NCBI GenBank assembly: GCA_902464645.1
Contig: CABQKL010000046.1
Location: 1-15,274 of the forward strand
Direction: 5' to 3'
Source of the DNA: an uncultured Collinsella sp.
GTDB taxonomy: Bacteria > Actinomycetota > Coriobacteriia > Coriobacteriales > Coriobacteriaceae
Length of the DNA: 15,274 nucleotides
Shown in pieces: positions 13,979-15,274 of the stretch (its first letter is position 1; every line of letters begins with the position of its first letter). A program made the translations under genes and the position numbers. The notes below the pieces were generated by a model, which saw only the letters and a list, made by a program, of their open reading frames with translations, was not told the DNA's origin and made no database searches.

Positions 13979-14364
13979 AGGCACATCCTTTGTCTGTAAA
14001 ACCAACATCGCCATTGTCCCACGTTTGCGGGCACACATGACGAACATCTAGGCGACCGGAGTGCCAAACGGGATGAAAGTCACGCCCGCACCCCGACACT
14101 TGGAAAACGATCTATTGGGGACGGAGGAAAACGGATCATTGGGTTGAACCGACAGACAGCAACAAATTTGTTGTTTAGGACGCTCTTTGGCCGAATCCCG
14201 CGCCAACAATAGATACCACTTCACAGCTCCGTCACAGGTGTAGCGGCTTTGTGTGGGCTCGGCATGCGCTGATTGAGCCACCAGTCGAGGGGCATAAAGC
14301 AGTTGAGCGAAAACGGTTTGCCCCTTTGCCGTTCGCTCGAGGATCATGTCCCCCTTTTCCGCGG

Positions 14365-14408
14365 AAACCCCGGCAGTTGCGAAGAGCTGCCGGGGTTTCT
14401 GTTGTCTA
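14365..14408 (+). terminator. Terminator-like hairpin with no obvious plus-strand gene before it
   Basis: AAACCCCGGCAG (14365-14376) and CTGCCGGGGTTT (14387-14398) are a perfect 12-bp stem with a 10-nt loop, followed by CTGTTGTCT, a modest T-rich tail on the plus strand only. The palindrome TTTCCGCGGAAA (14356-14367) overlaps its 5' arm. No coding gene on this strand ends nearby, so it may end a non-coding transcript. Confidence 0.6.
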
Positions 14409-14522
14409 AGGTGCCAAGTTGACGGACAGGAATTAAAGCACCGAGTCTGCAGCCCGCCATACGCAATGCGGGGCCTCGACAACTTGCGGACCACAGTGAC
14501 GCCTCCCCATCGCGCCCCGCGC

Positions 14523-14528
14523 TATACT
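14523..14528 (+). promoter_or_regulatory. -10 box of gluQ, placed for a leaderless transcript
   Basis: TATACT ends 7 nt before the A of the gluQ ATG, so transcription is expected to start at or next to the start codon. No Shine-Dalgarno sequence precedes the ATG, which agrees. No good -35 hexamer is visible, as is common for actinobacterial TANNNT promoters. Confidence 0.6.
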
Positions 14529-14535
14529 CGTCCGC

Positions 14536-15274
14536 ATGGATATCAAAACACGCAACATAGCAACGCCCGCCGCGGATGCGCCAACGACGCAGCCCGCCTC
14601 CGTTCCCGCGCCCGTCGTGGGGCGCTTTGCCCCGTCGCCATCGGGCCGCATGCACCTGGGCAACGTGTTCAGCTGCCTCTGCTCGTGGCTTTCGGCCCGC
14701 AGCCAAGGCGGCAGCATTGTGTTGCGCATCGAGGACCTGGACGATCGCTGTAAGCGCCCGGAACTTGCCGCTCAACTGATTGACGACCTGGCCTGGCTAG
14801 GGCTTGAGTGGGACGAAGGCCCCTACTACCAGCACGATCGCCTCGACCTGTACGAGAGCGCCTTGCGCCAGCTGCAGGGCGCTGGCCTCACCTACCCCTG
14901 TTTTTGCACGCGCGCCGAGCTCCACGCCGCGAGCGCGCCGCACGCCAGCGACGGCACGCCCATCTACCGCGGCGCCTGCAGAGGTCTTTCTGCTGAAGAA
15001 ATCACCCGCCGCAGTGCCCTGCGTGCTCCGGCCACGCGCCTGCGCGTGCCCACCGTCGACGACCTCGCCAGCGACGTGATCGAATTCGTGGACCGCACGT
15101 ACGGAGCCCAATGCGAAGCACTCGCCACCGAGTGCGGTGACTTTTTGGTACGCCGCAGCGACGGCGTTTTTGCCTACCAGCTAGCCGTGGTGGTCGACGA
15201 CGCTGCCATGGACGTCACCGAGGTCGTGCGCGGATGCGACCTGCTGGGCTCCACGCCCCGCCAAATCTACCTGC
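14536..15274 (+). CDS. gluQ: Glutamyl-Q tRNA(Asp) synthetase, C-terminus off the window
   Basis: This is a truncated GluRS-like enzyme that activates glutamate and attaches it to queuosine in the anticodon of tRNA(Asp), without an anticodon-binding domain. The 246 visible residues include GRFAPSPSGRMHLGN (29-43, HIGH-type motif), LRIEDLDDR (63-71), and the zinc ligands that mark this subfamily: Cys122 and Cys124 (PCFCTR) with Tyr144 and Cys148 (YRGAC). AYQLAVVVDD and EVVRGCDLLGSTPRQIYL follow; the KMSK-type region lies outside. The first 25 residues form an Ala/Pro-rich extension before the catalytic fold. The start has no ribosome site but a TATACT box 7 nt upstream, so leaderless expression is likely. 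The zinc motif separates it from a discriminating GluRS. Confidence 0.92.
   Translation, partial: MDIKTRNIATPAADAPTTQPASVPAPVVGRFAPSPSGRMHLGNVFSCLCSWLSARSQGGSIVLRIEDLDDRCKRPELAAQLIDDLAWLGLEWDEGPYYQHDRLDLYESALRQLQGAGLTYPCFCTRAELHAASAPHASDGTPIYRGACRGLSAEEITRRSALRAPATRLRVPTVDDLASDVIEFVDRTYGAQCEALATECGDFLVRRSDGVFAYQLAVVVDDAAMDVTEVVRGCDLLGSTPRQIYL

Larger units (their letters stand above)
13979..14535. other. Gene-poor gap between the DUF2207 gene and gluQ
   Basis: No convincing protein gene is seen in these 557 bases. The base composition is closer to 50-55% GC than in the genes. Contents are near-repeats aaaacgatctattggg (14104-14119) and aaaacggatcattggg (14128-14143); a perfect 14-bp palindrome CAACAAATTTGTTG (14160-14173); a hairpin at 14305-14338 (GAGCGA.. 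ACGG with CCGTTCGCTC, 2-nt bulge); and a perfect 12-bp terminator-like hairpin at 14365-14398. A minus-strand frame at 14048-14344 or 14494 has mixed third positions and no family likeness. A small RNA or a leader is possible. Confidence 0.5.

Noticed and set aside
12392..13999. Plus-strand open frames opposite the DUF2207 gene (12392-13123 and 13295-13999)
   Set aside because: They are antisense to a complete gene with signal peptide, domain and terminator, and have no ribosome site or motif.
14048..14494. Minus-strand open frame of 148 codons, or 99 from an ATG near 14348
   Set aside because: Third positions are close to 50% GC, no family likeness is seen, and it runs through palindromes and near-repeats that look non-coding. 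A purine run before the internal ATG keeps a small chance open.
14300..14535. T-box leader upstream of gluQ
   Set aside because: A terminator-like hairpin precedes an aminoacyl-tRNA synthetase-like gene, but no T-box sequence (AGGGTGGNACCGCG type) is present and the gene appears leaderless from a promoter after the hairpin.

Overview
The window reads as a chromosomal stretch of a high-GC Gram-positive gut-type actinobacterium, most likely Coriobacteriia and Collinsella-like. This is an inference from GC-rich third codon positions, strong AGGAGG-type ribosome binding sites, a TANNNT -10 element exactly placed for a leaderless start, and the gene set; no rRNA or tRNA is present to confirm it. 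There are twelve protein genes, nine on the minus strand if the edge gene and both halves of each pair are counted, and no CRISPR array, rRNA, tRNA, IS element or prophage that I can support.

Layout. Positions 1-415 (-) hold the N-terminal part of undecaprenyl-diphosphatase (uppP). A universal stress protein follows at 663-1100 (+), with a 91-nt nested palindrome and a rho-independent terminator after it. A HipBA-type toxin-antitoxin pair (1296-2878, -) is coupled by a TAATG overlap and preceded by an array of dyad operators spaced at exactly 39 bp. A BceRS-like intramembrane-sensing two-component system (3056-4780, -) has no cognate ABC transporter beside it. An aminotransferase plus ornithine-cyclodeaminase-family pair (4951-7140, -) is divergent from a PucR-type regulator (7355-8536, +), and these probably form one regulated amino-acid module.

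Next come an unrecognised 244-aa protein (8554-9288, -) lying behind a terminator downstream of purH (9370-10977, -), a GNAT acetyltransferase (11255-11896, +), a short palindromic REP-like element, and a DUF2207 membrane protein with a Gly-rich tail (12035-13978, -). A 557-bp gene-poor gap (13979-14535) carries several palindromes and a terminator-like hairpin. The window ends inside a gluQ homologue (glutamyl-Q tRNA(Asp) synthetase, from 14536, +) that looks leaderless.

The most notable signal is the hipBA operator array: three clear and one degenerate copy of a TTC-N8-GAA dyad at 2890, 2929, 2968 and 3007, all in strict 39-bp register. The amino-acid module with its divergent PucR regulator is the best candidate for an undescribed pathway; its substrate cannot be read from sequence alone.
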